Shown: positions 7,961-16,804 of the stretch, one piece after another | Layout: every line of letters starts with the position of its first letter | Numbering within the stretch: position 1 is the stretch's first letter | NCBI GenBank assembly: GCA_904502095.1 | Contig: CAJGDG010000008.1 | Location: forward strand, 1 to 43,836 | DNA length: 43,836 bases | Reading direction: 5' to 3' | Origin: an uncultured Alphaproteobacteria bacterium | Lineage (GTDB): Bacteria > Pseudomonadota > Alphaproteobacteria > Rs-D84 | Translations under genes and position numbers: made by a program | Notes under the pieces: generated by a model | What the model was told of the DNA's origin: nothing | What the model saw: only the letters and a program-made list of their open reading frames with translations | Databases searched by the model: none

Positions 7961-8893
7961 ATGATAAAACCTGTTTTTTCTATCATTATTCCAGTTTATA
8001 ATACAAAAGTTGATTTGTTAGTAAAATGTATAGAATCTATTATGCATCAAACGTTTATAAACTATGAGTGTATTATTGTAAACGATGGCTCAACCAACAA
8101 ACCGACTTTAATCCATGTAAATTCTATACATGATCCTAGATTTAAAATAATCAACCAAACAAACCAAGGGCAAGGCGCCGCCAGGAATCGAGGCATATCA
8201 GAATCTAGCGGCAAATATATTGTATTTTTGGATTCAGATGATTTTGTTGATAAAAATTTTCTGCAAACAGTATTCAATATCACTAATCGTTCAAATGCGG
8301 ATATAGTATGCACAAAAATAACCAAGATATTATATGAGCAAAACAACAAAAAAGAAAACTATATTCCACTAGATATTCTAGATGGCTTTATTGAAAAACA
8401 CCAAAAAAATAAATTGATACAACAATTTGTCATTTGGAACAAAGTATATAAGCGTTCCTTATTTAAAGACATATTGTTTCCATCCATAAAAAATGAAGAT
8501 ATTTTTGTGTTATATATTACTATTTTTAAAGCAAAAACTATTTTTTATACAACCCGAACATCTTACAATTACACAATCCATTCAGAATCTGATGTAAATT
8601 CATTTAGACAGAATACAATTGACGAAAAATCGATACATTATATCTTTGACGCAATTGATGTGTTCGACATGATCTTTTCATTCTATAAAGTTAATGAAAA
8701 ACGCTATCATATATCGTATTTTAAATCACAACTTTTACAAAACGCCTATGAATCTCTAAAATACAGACGAAATTTGATATCAAACGATAAAGAACTGGTA
8801 TCATCATTTGATAAAAAACTATATCATCTATTAAAAAAATACGACAAATACTTTTCTGTCAATCCTTATGAAATTATTCAACGCATGACTTAA
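7961..8893 (+). CDS. Family 2 glycosyltransferase
   Basis: 310 residues with a GT-A fold N-terminus: FSIIIPVYNTKVDLLVKCIE, IIVNDGST, GQGAARNRGI and the DSDD metal/nucleotide motif (FLDSDDFVD) near residue 87. This is the GT2 pattern that moves a sugar from a nucleotide sugar onto a growing glycan or lipid carrier. The C-terminal half is lysine/tyrosine-rich, without membrane helices. The gene ends inside the convergent gene at 8874, sharing 20 bases. The sugar and acceptor cannot be told. Base composition is very AT-rich compared with the core genes. Confidence 0.9.
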   Translation: MIKPVFSIIIPVYNTKVDLLVKCIESIMHQTFINYECIIVNDGSTNKPTLIHVNSIHDPRFKIINQTNQGQGAARNRGISESSGKYIVFLDSDDFVDKNFLQTVFNITNRSNADIVCTKITKILYEQNNKKENYIPLDILDGFIEKHQKNKLIQQFVIWNKVYKRSLFKDILFPSIKNEDIFVLYITIFKAKTIFYTTRTSYNYTIHSESDVNSFRQNTIDEKSIHYIFDAIDVFDMIFSFYKVNEKRYHISYFKSQLLQNAYESLKYRRNLISNDKELVSSFDKKLYHLLKKYDKYFSVNPYEIIQRMT

Positions 8894-10577
8894 AAGATAT
8901 TACGGGATTTAAAACATCTTCTACTAAAATAGTATCGTCATTTTCTGTTCCCCTCTCTATAACTAAAGATTTATTGCTTTCGATAACATAATAATCATTT
9001 GTAAAATTCAATAACCTTAAGTCTAAAGACGTAGAAAATTTCTGTTTTAGTTTTTGATGTAATTCATATATTTTTTCAAATGATAAGTCTGATTTATCTT
9101 TATAACGTCCCCGTTCGACCGGGGGAATCAAGCTGATCTTTTTTACTCCCAATGCTACATATTCAGACAAAAATTCTTCTAACCTATCTACATTTTCGGG
9201 CATCACCAAAGTATGTAAACTAACCGCGACCCCTGCGACAATCAGTTTTTTTACATTTGCATTTGTTACATCATAATTAGTCGAATTTGTTAATAAATTA
9301 TGCGATTCCTTTAATCCGTGGATGCTTATTTTTACTACCGCATGACATTTTTTTAACACTTTTATATCTTCATCAGATATCATCGTAGCATTTGTACATA
9401 TTACAGGTTTGATTTCTGATTCAAAACAATATTGAATAATTTGATTCAAATCTTTTCTTAAATAAGGCTCGCCTCCAGTAAATTTTATACTTTTTATACC
9501 AGCTTCCTTTAGCTTTTTTATAGTGTTTAACACATCATTCAGTAAAAATGCATGCTCTTTATTAAACGGGGCTTGACAGAATGGACACTTCATATTACAA
9601 GAACGTGTCACACGAAAACATATTGTTTTTGGTATTTTTACAGTTTTTTTTAAAGATTTCATAGTTGCTGCTCCATATTGAAAAAAGAACTCTTGTGAGA
9701 AAGATAATACCGACATATAAAGTCTTTTAAGCAAAGACATTTTTTTCTTATTTATCCCCCACCTAATCAAATATTGCCTTGATCTAACATAAATCTTGCC
9801 CATTTTTAAAATAAGGTCTATTTTTTTGTCACAATAAGGCATGTAAATATCTTCCTCTGAATTTCTTTCGTTGCGCAATAAATTATGAAACTTTACACCT
9901 TGACCGTAAGTAAAGTATTTCTTTCTAAAGCTCTTGAAAGAAATATCATGATTATGCAGCACTATTATTTTATCAGAAAAATCAATTTTTCCGTATTTTG
10001 CCAATCTTTCTACCAAATCCTGATCCTCTGCACCAATACGCACAAAAGAAGAATCAAATCCCCCTATTGCAAAAAATGCATCCCTTTCCACAACAAGATT
10101 AGCAGTAGCCATATTCACAATTTTATTATTTACCCGTATCGGTCCATCCAAGTGTTTGGTTTCTGACAAGTATACATTTATCCAATTTTTATTGTCAGTC
10201 ATAGGCTTTACCGCACCACCAACTGCAATAACATCTTTATGCTTTTCAAAATAAGAAAATATACTTTTTAACCAACCCGAAGTTATCGCACAATCATCAT
10301 CAATAAACGCAATGTATTTACCTGTCGCTTTCTTTGCCCCAAAATTTCTTGCGTACGCAGGTCCTAAATGTTCATTTTCAAAATAAACAAAATTAAACCA
10401 ATTGCGATATTGAAGTATTTTGTTTGCATCATACTTGCTACCATCATTAACAACAATCACCTCAAAATCTATATTTGCATCATTGTTGCTCTTAAACGCT
10501 TCTAATGACTTTATCAATTGTTCTTCCCTGTTATACGTAGGGATAACGACTGAAACGAAACATCTTTGCTTGGGCAT
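8874..10577 (-). CDS. Glycosyltransferase-radical SAM fusion protein
   Basis: 567 residues with two domains. Residues 1-300 are a family 2 glycosyltransferase (SVVIPTYNREEQ, IVVNDGS, a DDD motif at 93-95, GAEDQD at 182-187). Residues 317-567 are a radical SAM domain with the cluster motif CNMKCPFC (C327, C331, C334), TGGEPYLRKDL (367-377) and later strands, but no obvious C-terminal SPASM cysteine set. It is the last gene of the minus-strand series PHP, ABC-F, fusion (15-base gap after the ABC-F gene). The likely role is to build and then radically modify a sugar or peptide-linked group at the envelope, but the substrate is unknown. Its 3' end overlaps the 3' end of the glycosyltransferase on the other strand. 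Confidence 0.88.
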   Translation of the reverse strand: MPKQRCFVSVVIPTYNREEQLIKSLEAFKSNNDANIDFEVIVVNDGSKYDANKILQYRNWFNFVYFENEHLGPAYARNFGAKKATGKYIAFIDDDCAITSGWLKSIFSYFEKHKDVIAVGGAVKPMTDNKNWINVYLSETKHLDGPIRVNNKIVNMATANLVVERDAFFAIGGFDSSFVRIGAEDQDLVERLAKYGKIDFSDKIIVLHNHDISFKSFRKKYFTYGQGVKFHNLLRNERNSEEDIYMPYCDKKIDLILKMGKIYVRSRQYLIRWGINKKKMSLLKRLYMSVLSFSQEFFFQYGAATMKSLKKTVKIPKTICFRVTRSCNMKCPFCQAPFNKEHAFLLNDVLNTIKKLKEAGIKSIKFTGGEPYLRKDLNQIIQYCFESEIKPVICTNATMISDEDIKVLKKCHAVVKISIHGLKESHNLLTNSTNYDVTNANVKKLIVAGVAVSLHTLVMPENVDRLEEFLSEYVALGVKKISLIPPVERGRYKDKSDLSFEKIYELHQKLKQKFSTSLDLRLLNFTNDYYVIESNKSLVIERGTENDDTILVEDVLNPVISFKSCVE

Positions 10578-10592
10578 ATTTACACCGTTAAT

Positions 10593-12152
10593 TTATCTTT
10601 TTTTTTCTTTAACCTTATGAAACATGGAGTGTAATGGTTGGTTCTTTGTTAAGGCAAAAAAATCTTCGGCGGAATACAGCTCTACCAACCCACCATTTTT
10701 TATTGTCACAAACCGAGTAGCAACATTCTCTATTAAACGCCTATCATGCGATACAAATATGCAAGTATTACTTCCAGACTGCAAAGCGTTTTCTAAATCA
10801 TTTTGACCATCTATATCCAAATGGTTTGAAGGTTCATCTAATATAAAAAAGTTAGATTTAAGAAGTTTGAGATAAACAAACATGACCCTGGCGCGTTCAC
10901 CAGGACTTAAACTACTTATTTTCTTATTTTGAACATCAAATGGAAAACCGGCATTAATCAACTCTTTTGTAGCACATTGTTGCGAAACACCATCAATGCT
11001 AGCGATTGCTTGGTTAATCGTTTTGTTATCTGATAAAACTTTTAATTGCTGATCAAAATAACCTATTTTAGAATGAATATTGAACTTCATCTGAACAAGC
11101 TCCCCATCTGGATTTTTCTTTTCAACCGGTTTGCGAATAGATTGCATTAAATGCTTAATGAAGGTCGTTTTCCCGGTTCCATTTGGCGCCAACAGTGCAA
11201 CTCTGTCATTCTTCAAAACAACAAAATCATCTATTCTGAATAAAAATCTATTATCTGGCGTAAATATATCAAAGTTGCTGACCGTTAACATAATGTTTGA
11301 ACGAATTTGACTGTTGTCTAAATCCAGTTTTCTTTTCTCTTTGACATAATATTCTGTTTTGTTTTGTTCTTTTTTATCTGCTCTTTTCTCTCTTATTTTA
11401 GCTTGCCTTGCCAATCCTAAACGACGCATTTTTTCTGCAGACTTTCTAATTCTTTCTATCTCTGTCTCTTCCAATTGTCTCTGTCTTGCATTTGCTTCAT
11501 CTTGTTGTAAAACAGCTATCATAGCATTAGTATAAGGCATTTTTTTGTCTATCAACTCCTTATTGCGCAAAAGCAAAGTACGATTTGTACAATTATCTAA
11601 GAACTCTCTATCGTGACTTACAAACAAATACGGAACCTTAACCTCGTTATTTAACCAGTGTTCCAAAGCCAATATATTTTCAATGCTTAAATAATTGGTC
11701 GGCTCATCTATAAACAATACTTGCGGATCCGAAAGCACGCCTCGTGCAATAGCGGCAAGTCTTTGATATCCACCACTTAATTCTTCTAATTTTTTATACC
11801 ACAGCGTTGTGTCTGGACACAAATCCGTAAGAACAGTATCTACGCGCCATGATGAATAATCGCGCTCTTCTGCATTAATTCCTTCTAATAAATAATCATA
11901 AAAAAACTTTCCTCGCATATCATTTGGTAATTCCTGTGGGATATATACAATAGCCTCTTTGTGATACGGAGTTCTTATTGTGCCTTCTTTTAGTTGTAAT
12001 TCACCAACCAAACACTTTAAGAGTGTAGATTTACCACACCCATTGTCTCCAACCAAGCCGACTCTATCTCCTGCTGATAAAGTAAATGATATGTTTTTAA
12101 ATAAATCTTTGGTATATCCAAATGTCGCATTTTCTAATACAAAATCAAACAT
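10593..12152 (-). CDS. ABC-F family ATPase
   Basis: 519 residues with two ATP-binding cassettes on one chain and no membrane domain. The first has Walker A GDNGCGKST (35-43), signature LSGGYQ (125-130) and DEPTNYL. The second has Walker A APNGTGKTT (322-330), LSPGE (415-419) and DEPSNHLD (439-446). A charged coiled linker (about 215-285) joins them, as in ABC-F proteins that act on ribosomes (EttA, Uup, and resistance factors such as Msr or Vga). The start at 12150-12152 follows AAAAGGAGATGA; the longer frame overlaps the PHP gene. The PHP stop lies one base upstream, so translation is coupled. A ribosome-protection role is possible; a housekeeping role is equally possible. Confidence 0.92.
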   Translation of the reverse strand: MFDFVLENATFGYTKDLFKNISFTLSAGDRVGLVGDNGCGKSTLLKCLVGELQLKEGTIRTPYHKEAIVYIPQELPNDMRGKFFYDYLLEGINAEERDYSSWRVDTVLTDLCPDTTLWYKKLEELSGGYQRLAAIARGVLSDPQVLFIDEPTNYLSIENILALEHWLNNEVKVPYLFVSHDREFLDNCTNRTLLLRNKELIDKKMPYTNAMIAVLQQDEANARQRQLEETEIERIRKSAEKMRRLGLARQAKIREKRADKKEQNKTEYYVKEKRKLDLDNSQIRSNIMLTVSNFDIFTPDNRFLFRIDDFVVLKNDRVALLAPNGTGKTTFIKHLMQSIRKPVEKKNPDGELVQMKFNIHSKIGYFDQQLKVLSDNKTINQAIASIDGVSQQCATKELINAGFPFDVQNKKISSLSPGERARVMFVYLKLLKSNFFILDEPSNHLDIDGQNDLENALQSGSNTCIFVSHDRRLIENVATRFVTIKNGGLVELYSAEDFFALTKNQPLHSMFHKVKEKKR

Positions 12153-12153
12153 T

Positions 12154-12975
12154 TCATCTCCTTTTACCAGTAAAAACACGATCGAGAGTTTCAACTTTGG
12201 TTATCAAACAAATATTATCAAAACGATTATGCAACTCTTTTTCTGCTTTGTTAAAATTATGACATATATCCTCTTTCTTGTGTGCATCACTAGATATTAT
12301 AACAGGGATACCTAATCTGGCAACTTTATCAATAAACCAATACGATTCTTCTACACAATACGCCGTATTAATTTCCACAATTTTGCCGGCTTTTTTTATT
12401 AGATTCAACGCATTATCTATTTCTGGTTCGAATTCTCTCTGTCTATTATGCCCAGATATGTTTATAACATCAAAATGACCCGCAATATCAAAAACATCAG
12501 ATGCCAATAGAGAAAAAGTTTGCCAATATTTTCTATGAAAATCGTAAGACTTTGTTATTTCATTATTTGTTCCAACATATACATCATCAACAGCATGAAT
12601 AGATCCTATAATATAATCAAATCCAAAATCTTTTTTTATTTGCTTCATAACACTAAAATGAAAATTCGACGGATTATATGGGACAGACCATTCCGCACCA
12701 ACAAATACCTTAACGTCTACACTTTCAGCTACCCGTCTAATAGAATTCACATAATCGCGAATCCGTTTATGCGCAGCATAAGTATCTTTTGAATAAAAAT
12801 CTTCTGAAACACCAATTTGTTTCTGTATTATCGAGGTTTGATTTTGTATAAAATAAAAATGGTCAGATATACCTATCGCATCCAACCCTATACTTTTAGC
12901 ATGCAACACAATATCCATAACGCTATCACGCCCATCACTCAAATTAGAATGATTATGTAAAGAAAAAATCTGCAT
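12154..12975 (-). CDS. PHP-domain phosphoesterase (histidinol-phosphatase-like)
   Basis: 273 residues of the polymerase-and-histidinol-phosphatase fold. Metal-binding blocks are in order: HNHSNLSDG (7-15), GISDHF (D38, H39), GAEWSV, GSIHAVD, AGHFDVI and ISSDAHK. The length and motif order resemble HisK-type histidinol-phosphatases, but with no other his gene nearby a polysaccharide or nucleotide-sugar phosphatase role is as likely. It is the first gene of the minus-strand set with the ABC-F and the glycosyltransferase/radical SAM gene. A promoter at 12994-13022 precedes it. Confidence 0.87.
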   Translation of the reverse strand: MQIFSLHNHSNLSDGRDSVMDIVLHAKSIGLDAIGISDHFYFIQNQTSIIQKQIGVSEDFYSKDTYAAHKRIRDYVNSIRRVAESVDVKVFVGAEWSVPYNPSNFHFSVMKQIKKDFGFDYIIGSIHAVDDVYVGTNNEITKSYDFHRKYWQTFSLLASDVFDIAGHFDVINISGHNRQREFEPEIDNALNLIKKAGKIVEINTAYCVEESYWFIDKVARLGIPVIISSDAHKKEDICHNFNKAEKELHNRFDNICLITKVETLDRVFTGKRR

Positions 12976-12993
12976 TTCACCACTCTTTTACAG

Positions 12994-13022
12994 AGTCTAA
13001 TACAAACAAAACACATTGTCAA
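12994..13022 (-). promoter_or_regulatory. Promoter of the PHP/ABC-F operon
   Basis: On the minus strand TTGACA (13017-13022), 17-bp spacer, TAGACT (12994-12999), 19 bases from the PHP start codon. Confidence 0.6.
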
Positions 13023-13069
13023 GTATTACATGTCAACAAATTTCGCATAAACAATCATAAAACAAGATA

Positions 13070-13098
13070 TTGACAAATAGCCAGAAACCATTCATACT
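13070..13098 (+). promoter_or_regulatory. Promoter of the 13126 glycosyltransferase
   Basis: TTGACA (13070-13075), 17-bp spacer, CATACT (13093-13098). It is divergent from the PHP promoter. Confidence 0.55.
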
Positions 13099-13125
13099 TT
13101 ATTTATACTTTCAAAGAGACAATCC

Positions 13126-13974
13126 ATGAATAAAACACCAAAAGTATCTGTCGTAACCCCCATATTTAATACGGCTCCTGAAAAATTATGCGACATGATT
13201 GATAGCATCTTATCACAAACTTTTACCGATTTTGAATTTCTAATACTAAACGATAGTCCGAACAACAAAACATTAGATGATATACTTTTAAAATACAAAG
13301 ACCCACGTATAAAATATATAAAAAACAAAAAAAACATTGGACTTGCGAAAAGCACAAATAAACTATTTTCTATGGCAAAAGGTAAATACATCGCAATTAC
13401 AGATCATGACGATATATCTTTGCCTACCAGACTTGAAAAACAAGTTGATTTTCTTGATCAAAACCCCCATGTTGGGCTTGTTTCTGCTAATGTTATCGTC
13501 CAATCACCGAATCATAAACAGACAAAACTAACGCGTCCATCTGATAATTTTACTTTGAAACTAGAAATGATGCGGCAAAAAGGTAGATGCTTGATTAGCA
13601 ACACATGTTGTATGATAAGAACATCATTGCTAAACGAAACTCATATTAAGTTCGAAGAAGAGTATTTCCCTTGTTGCGATTACAGGTTTTATATGCAATT
13701 AATGCCACATACGATATTCCATAACTTACCTGATTATCTTGTTATATATAACAGCTATCCAGAAAACACTTCGCACAAATATGAAAAACTTATGCTGGAC
13801 ATGGCTGGCGAAATATGGATGAAAGCCAGATCCAACAACCCTTTTATGCCACACACAGAAAACAAACAAACTAAATACTTATTATTTGGAAAAATCTTGT
13901 TGTTTAGTCGAGAAAACGGGTTTATTAAACTTTTTGGCTTATTGCCCATCATAAAAATACAAAAAAGATATTAA
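13126..13974 (+). CDS. Family 2 glycosyltransferase
   Basis: 282 residues with GT2 blocks VSVVTPIFNTAPEKLCDMID, LILNDSPNN, NIGLAKSTNK and a DHDD metal motif (AITDHDDISLPTRLE). The ISLPTRLEKQVDFL wording is common in glycosyltransferases of O-antigen and capsule clusters. It has no membrane helices apart from a weakly hydrophobic C-terminal end. The next glycosyltransferase starts 16 bases later on the same strand, so the two form an operon behind the promoter at 13070. The sugar specificity is unknown. Confidence 0.9.
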   Translation: MNKTPKVSVVTPIFNTAPEKLCDMIDSILSQTFTDFEFLILNDSPNNKTLDDILLKYKDPRIKYIKNKKNIGLAKSTNKLFSMAKGKYIAITDHDDISLPTRLEKQVDFLDQNPHVGLVSANVIVQSPNHKQTKLTRPSDNFTLKLEMMRQKGRCLISNTCCMIRTSLLNETHIKFEEEYFPCCDYRFYMQLMPHTIFHNLPDYLVIYNSYPENTSHKYEKLMLDMAGEIWMKARSNNPFMPHTENKQTKYLLFGKILLFSRENGFIKLFGLLPIIKIQKRY

Positions 13975-13990
13975 AAGCAACAGGTGTCGC

Positions 13991-14929
13991 ATGAAAACAG
14001 TTCCAAAAGTTTCCATAATAATCCCTGTGTTTAATTCAGAAAACTGTTTAAAAAAGTGTCTTAATTCTGTAAGGAATCAGACGCTGAAAGATATTGAAAT
14101 AATTTTAATAGACGATTGCAGCAATGACAAATCCGTACAAATTATCAAAGAAACAGCAAAAAAAGATAAACGAATCAAATACATATTAAACAAAAAAAAC
14201 GGTGGTCCGGCTACTGCACGTAATTTGGGATTGAAGATCGCAATTGGGACATATATTGGTTTTATAGATTCTGATGATTATGTCGATTTGGATTTTTATG
14301 AAAAATTATATAGCGCTGCAATCGAACAAAAAGCCGATATATCCAAAACAACTGCTATAATGATTGATCCTGATGGCATTACAAAAAGTGTATTTGGTCC
14401 TGACTTTACGGACATACAGAAAAGCAAATCAGCCCTGTCGTATTCTTTTACCACGTGTATTTACAATCGCTGTTTCTTAAATAAATATAATATTCTTTTT
14501 CCAACAGAACTAAAATTGGCAGAAGATGCGTATTTTATTTTAAACGCATCACTGCATTCGAATAAAATCGCCTTGATTATGTCAACAAATTATTATTATG
14601 TACGTCGTACAAATTCATTGGATTCTAGTTCTTTAAATTTAACAAAAATCAAACAGTTAATAAAATATGTATCAAAAATCATACAGTTAATAAATAACTC
14701 GCCTTTAAGTATGGAAGAATATAATCAAACTTTTTTATGGAAAATTAATTACCTTCTAACAGATATATTTTTTAGAACAAATAATAAAACCTCACGAGCG
14801 TTCATTGCAAAAAATGCAAAACAATTGTGGGACCTATACAAATACAAAAAACAATATACCGCAAAATATATCAGCTATACCAACCACAACAACCAACAGG
14901 GTATGCAATTAACAATAACCCCAATTTAA
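13991..14929 (+). CDS. Family 2 glycosyltransferase
   Basis: 312 residues with VSIIIPVFNSENCLKKCL, ILIDDCSND, NGGPATARNLG and DSDD (FIDSDDYVDLDFYE). This is the commonest GT2 subtype in bacterial surface-glycan clusters, with best similarity in pattern to the gene at 7961. It lies 16 bases after the previous glycosyltransferase. Its stop codon overlaps the stop of the convergent kinase gene by four bases. Its C-terminal third is rich in Lys, Asn, Tyr and Thr, matching the AT-rich island composition. Confidence 0.9.
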   Translation: MKTVPKVSIIIPVFNSENCLKKCLNSVRNQTLKDIEIILIDDCSNDKSVQIIKETAKKDKRIKYILNKKNGGPATARNLGLKIAIGTYIGFIDSDDYVDLDFYEKLYSAAIEQKADISKTTAIMIDPDGITKSVFGPDFTDIQKSKSALSYSFTTCIYNRCFLNKYNILFPTELKLAEDAYFILNASLHSNKIALIMSTNYYYVRRTNSLDSSSLNLTKIKQLIKYVSKIIQLINNSPLSMEEYNQTFLWKINYLLTDIFFRTNNKTSRAFIAKNAKQLWDLYKYKKQYTAKYISYTNHNNQQGMQLTITPI

Positions 14930-15813
14930 TCACTGATAAAATTACCAATAGCTGGTATTACCCATGCTTCTAAATCGCTTTCTTTTATTGCGTGCAACGA
15001 TTCTTGGACATTTAACCAATAAACCAAGTTAACAGTTTCCACCATATTTAACTGATGCAATCTATTTTCATCAATATGCACACCCGTTTTTTGTTCATAC
15101 TTCTGTGACACGATATTAAAGAATTCTTTATCTGGGTCGGTAAAGAACAACCGCATAAAATCTTTAGTTCGTTCTCCTATTCCGCAATTTCCCCAATCGA
15201 AAACCCCTGCAAGCCTATCGTTTTCATCCAATATACAATTGTTCCCATTAAAATCGCCATGACAAAATACCCTATCAATCACATTAAAATTTAATGCTTC
15301 GTCATATTTCTTTGCCAAAATCATCAAATCATTCTCTGTAAAGAATGACTTTAAATAATACTCAAGTTCAGCAAAATCTCTAGGACCAAATTCTTCATAA
15401 TACAAATCGACATTTTCTAATTTTGTTTTACTGTTTAGTTTGTCCGCATCAAGTCCGTGAATTTGAGACAGAAAATCTACACAATCATCCGCTAACAATA
15501 TTTGTGCATTTTTATCCAAACCGCTAACATAATTCATATTCCACGTTCTGCCAATCATCTTCTCGTGAATAGCGTATGAAAATTCCGCATTTTTATTTAC
15601 AGAAATACATGGTACAGAAAAAGAAATTAAATCACGAATAACATTACAAACAACCGATTCTTTGATATATTTTCCTGGATGTTCACGTGGAATTCTGACA
15701 ATTCTATCATCAACCTGAAACGCGATAGATGTCCAGCCCTCACCAAGATATCTTATACACGCATTTGGGAAAGTTGTCTGCAAAAAAACTGTTAAAATAT
15801 CTTTGTTTATCAT
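14926..15813 (-). CDS. APH-fold small-molecule kinase
   Basis: 295 residues of the aminoglycoside phosphotransferase/choline kinase fold. The N-lobe has the IVRIPRE lysine/arginine strand and a glutamate helix. The catalytic loop is HGDFNGNN (185-192, D187 as base), and the metal-binding FDWGN follows (D206). It overlaps the upstream glycosyltransferase by the four-base ATGA, so they are translated together. That context favours phosphorylation of a sugar or alcohol group of a surface glycan over antibiotic inactivation, but resistance cannot be excluded from the sequence. Confidence 0.8.
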   Translation of the reverse strand: MINKDILTVFLQTTFPNACIRYLGEGWTSIAFQVDDRIVRIPREHPGKYIKESVVCNVIRDLISFSVPCISVNKNAEFSYAIHEKMIGRTWNMNYVSGLDKNAQILLADDCVDFLSQIHGLDADKLNSKTKLENVDLYYEEFGPRDFAELEYYLKSFFTENDLMILAKKYDEALNFNVIDRVFCHGDFNGNNCILDENDRLAGVFDWGNCGIGERTKDFMRLFFTDPDKEFFNIVSQKYEQKTGVHIDENRLHQLNMVETVNLVYWLNVQESLHAIKESDLEAWVIPAIGNFISD

Positions 15814-16658
15814 TTCCTTAACCTTTTTTTGGAAAATATCTTAATACAGCCAAATATGAAAACCCCTATATATGTCTTAGACACAGCAACAGACAGCAAA
15901 GGCAACCCTATTTTAAACCACCTTTTATCATCACACAGAGTTAATTTTATTTGTTGCTGTTTGTTTAAATCTTTTGTTAAAAAATCCAACATGTTTTGCT
16001 GAACTTCTGTTGCGACCCTGTGCTGTTTCTCGCTTCGACTATTAGACGAATTGTTTGAATGCCAACGATATCTTAATAAAACTTCAGGAATATTCGCCAT
16101 CTTTAAAACTTTTATCGCACGCGACCAAAGCTCATAATCTTCTGCGGGGGACACATACGTATTATACCAGAAACCAAATTTTTCAAAATCTTTTCTTCTA
16201 AACATAACAGAAGGATGCGCTAATCTACATTTTGACAACATATCTAAATACCCAATTTCAGAAGGATATTCATAAGTAAATTCAACGTCCCCAAAATATC
16301 TTATCCAACTACCGACTACCGATATCTCTGGATTCAATGTCAAAAAATCTAGTTGTCTTTGCAATCTGTTTGGCAACGAGATATCATCTGCATCCATCCT
16401 GGCAATAAATTCAGATTTTGATAATTTCAACCCATAATTTAACGCGTCTCCTATATCGCCATTTTCTTTATAAAAATACTTAATTCTGCTATCCTGATAT
16501 GAATCTACAGTTGCTTTCACATGCTTTTCGGTACTTCCATCATCTATTATTAAAAACTCAAAATCCTGATATGTTTGCCGCAATATTGAATCTATAGCTT
16601 CTCTCAAATATTTCGCTGGCGTATTATAAACAGGCATAAGTACTGATATTTTAGGCAT
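15810..16658 (-). CDS. Family 2 glycosyltransferase
   Basis: 282 residues with ISVLMPVYNTPAKYLREAID, LIIDDGST and DADD (ARMDADDISLPNRLQ), followed by the EDYELWSRA block that often holds the catalytic base in GT2 enzymes. The start at 16656-16658 follows AGGAGATATA; the longer reading to 16703 has no ribosome binding site. The protein ends with a hydrophobic stretch (VFIFGCIKIF) and a basic tail, so it may touch the membrane. It is translationally coupled to the APH-fold kinase. Confidence 0.9.
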   Translation of the reverse strand: MPKISVLMPVYNTPAKYLREAIDSILRQTYQDFEFLIIDDGSTEKHVKATVDSYQDSRIKYFYKENGDIGDALNYGLKLSKSEFIARMDADDISLPNRLQRQLDFLTLNPEISVVGSWIRYFGDVEFTYEYPSEIGYLDMLSKCRLAHPSVMFRRKDFEKFGFWYNTYVSPAEDYELWSRAIKVLKMANIPEVLLRYRWHSNNSSNSRSEKQHRVATEVQQNMLDFLTKDLNKQQQIKLTLCDDKRWFKIGLPLLSVAVSKTYIGVFIFGCIKIFSKKRLRK

Positions 16659-16749
16659 TATATCTCCTGTTTTTTTATTCAACTCTTTCTTGAAATGTAC
16701 CACCTTTATTCAAATCTAGCAACAGAATTTTCAAATGTGTACTTTTTTG

Positions 16750-16777
16750 TTGCATTCGCAAAAAAACAAGCTATAAT
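16750..16777 (+). promoter_or_regulatory. Promoter of the UXS gene
   Basis: TTGCAT (16750-16755), 16-bp spacer, consensus TATAAT (16772-16777). It lies 27 bases before the start codon at 16805. Confidence 0.7.
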
Positions 16778-16804
16778 CAAACCGGTTTTTAATAGAATTT
16801 TACC

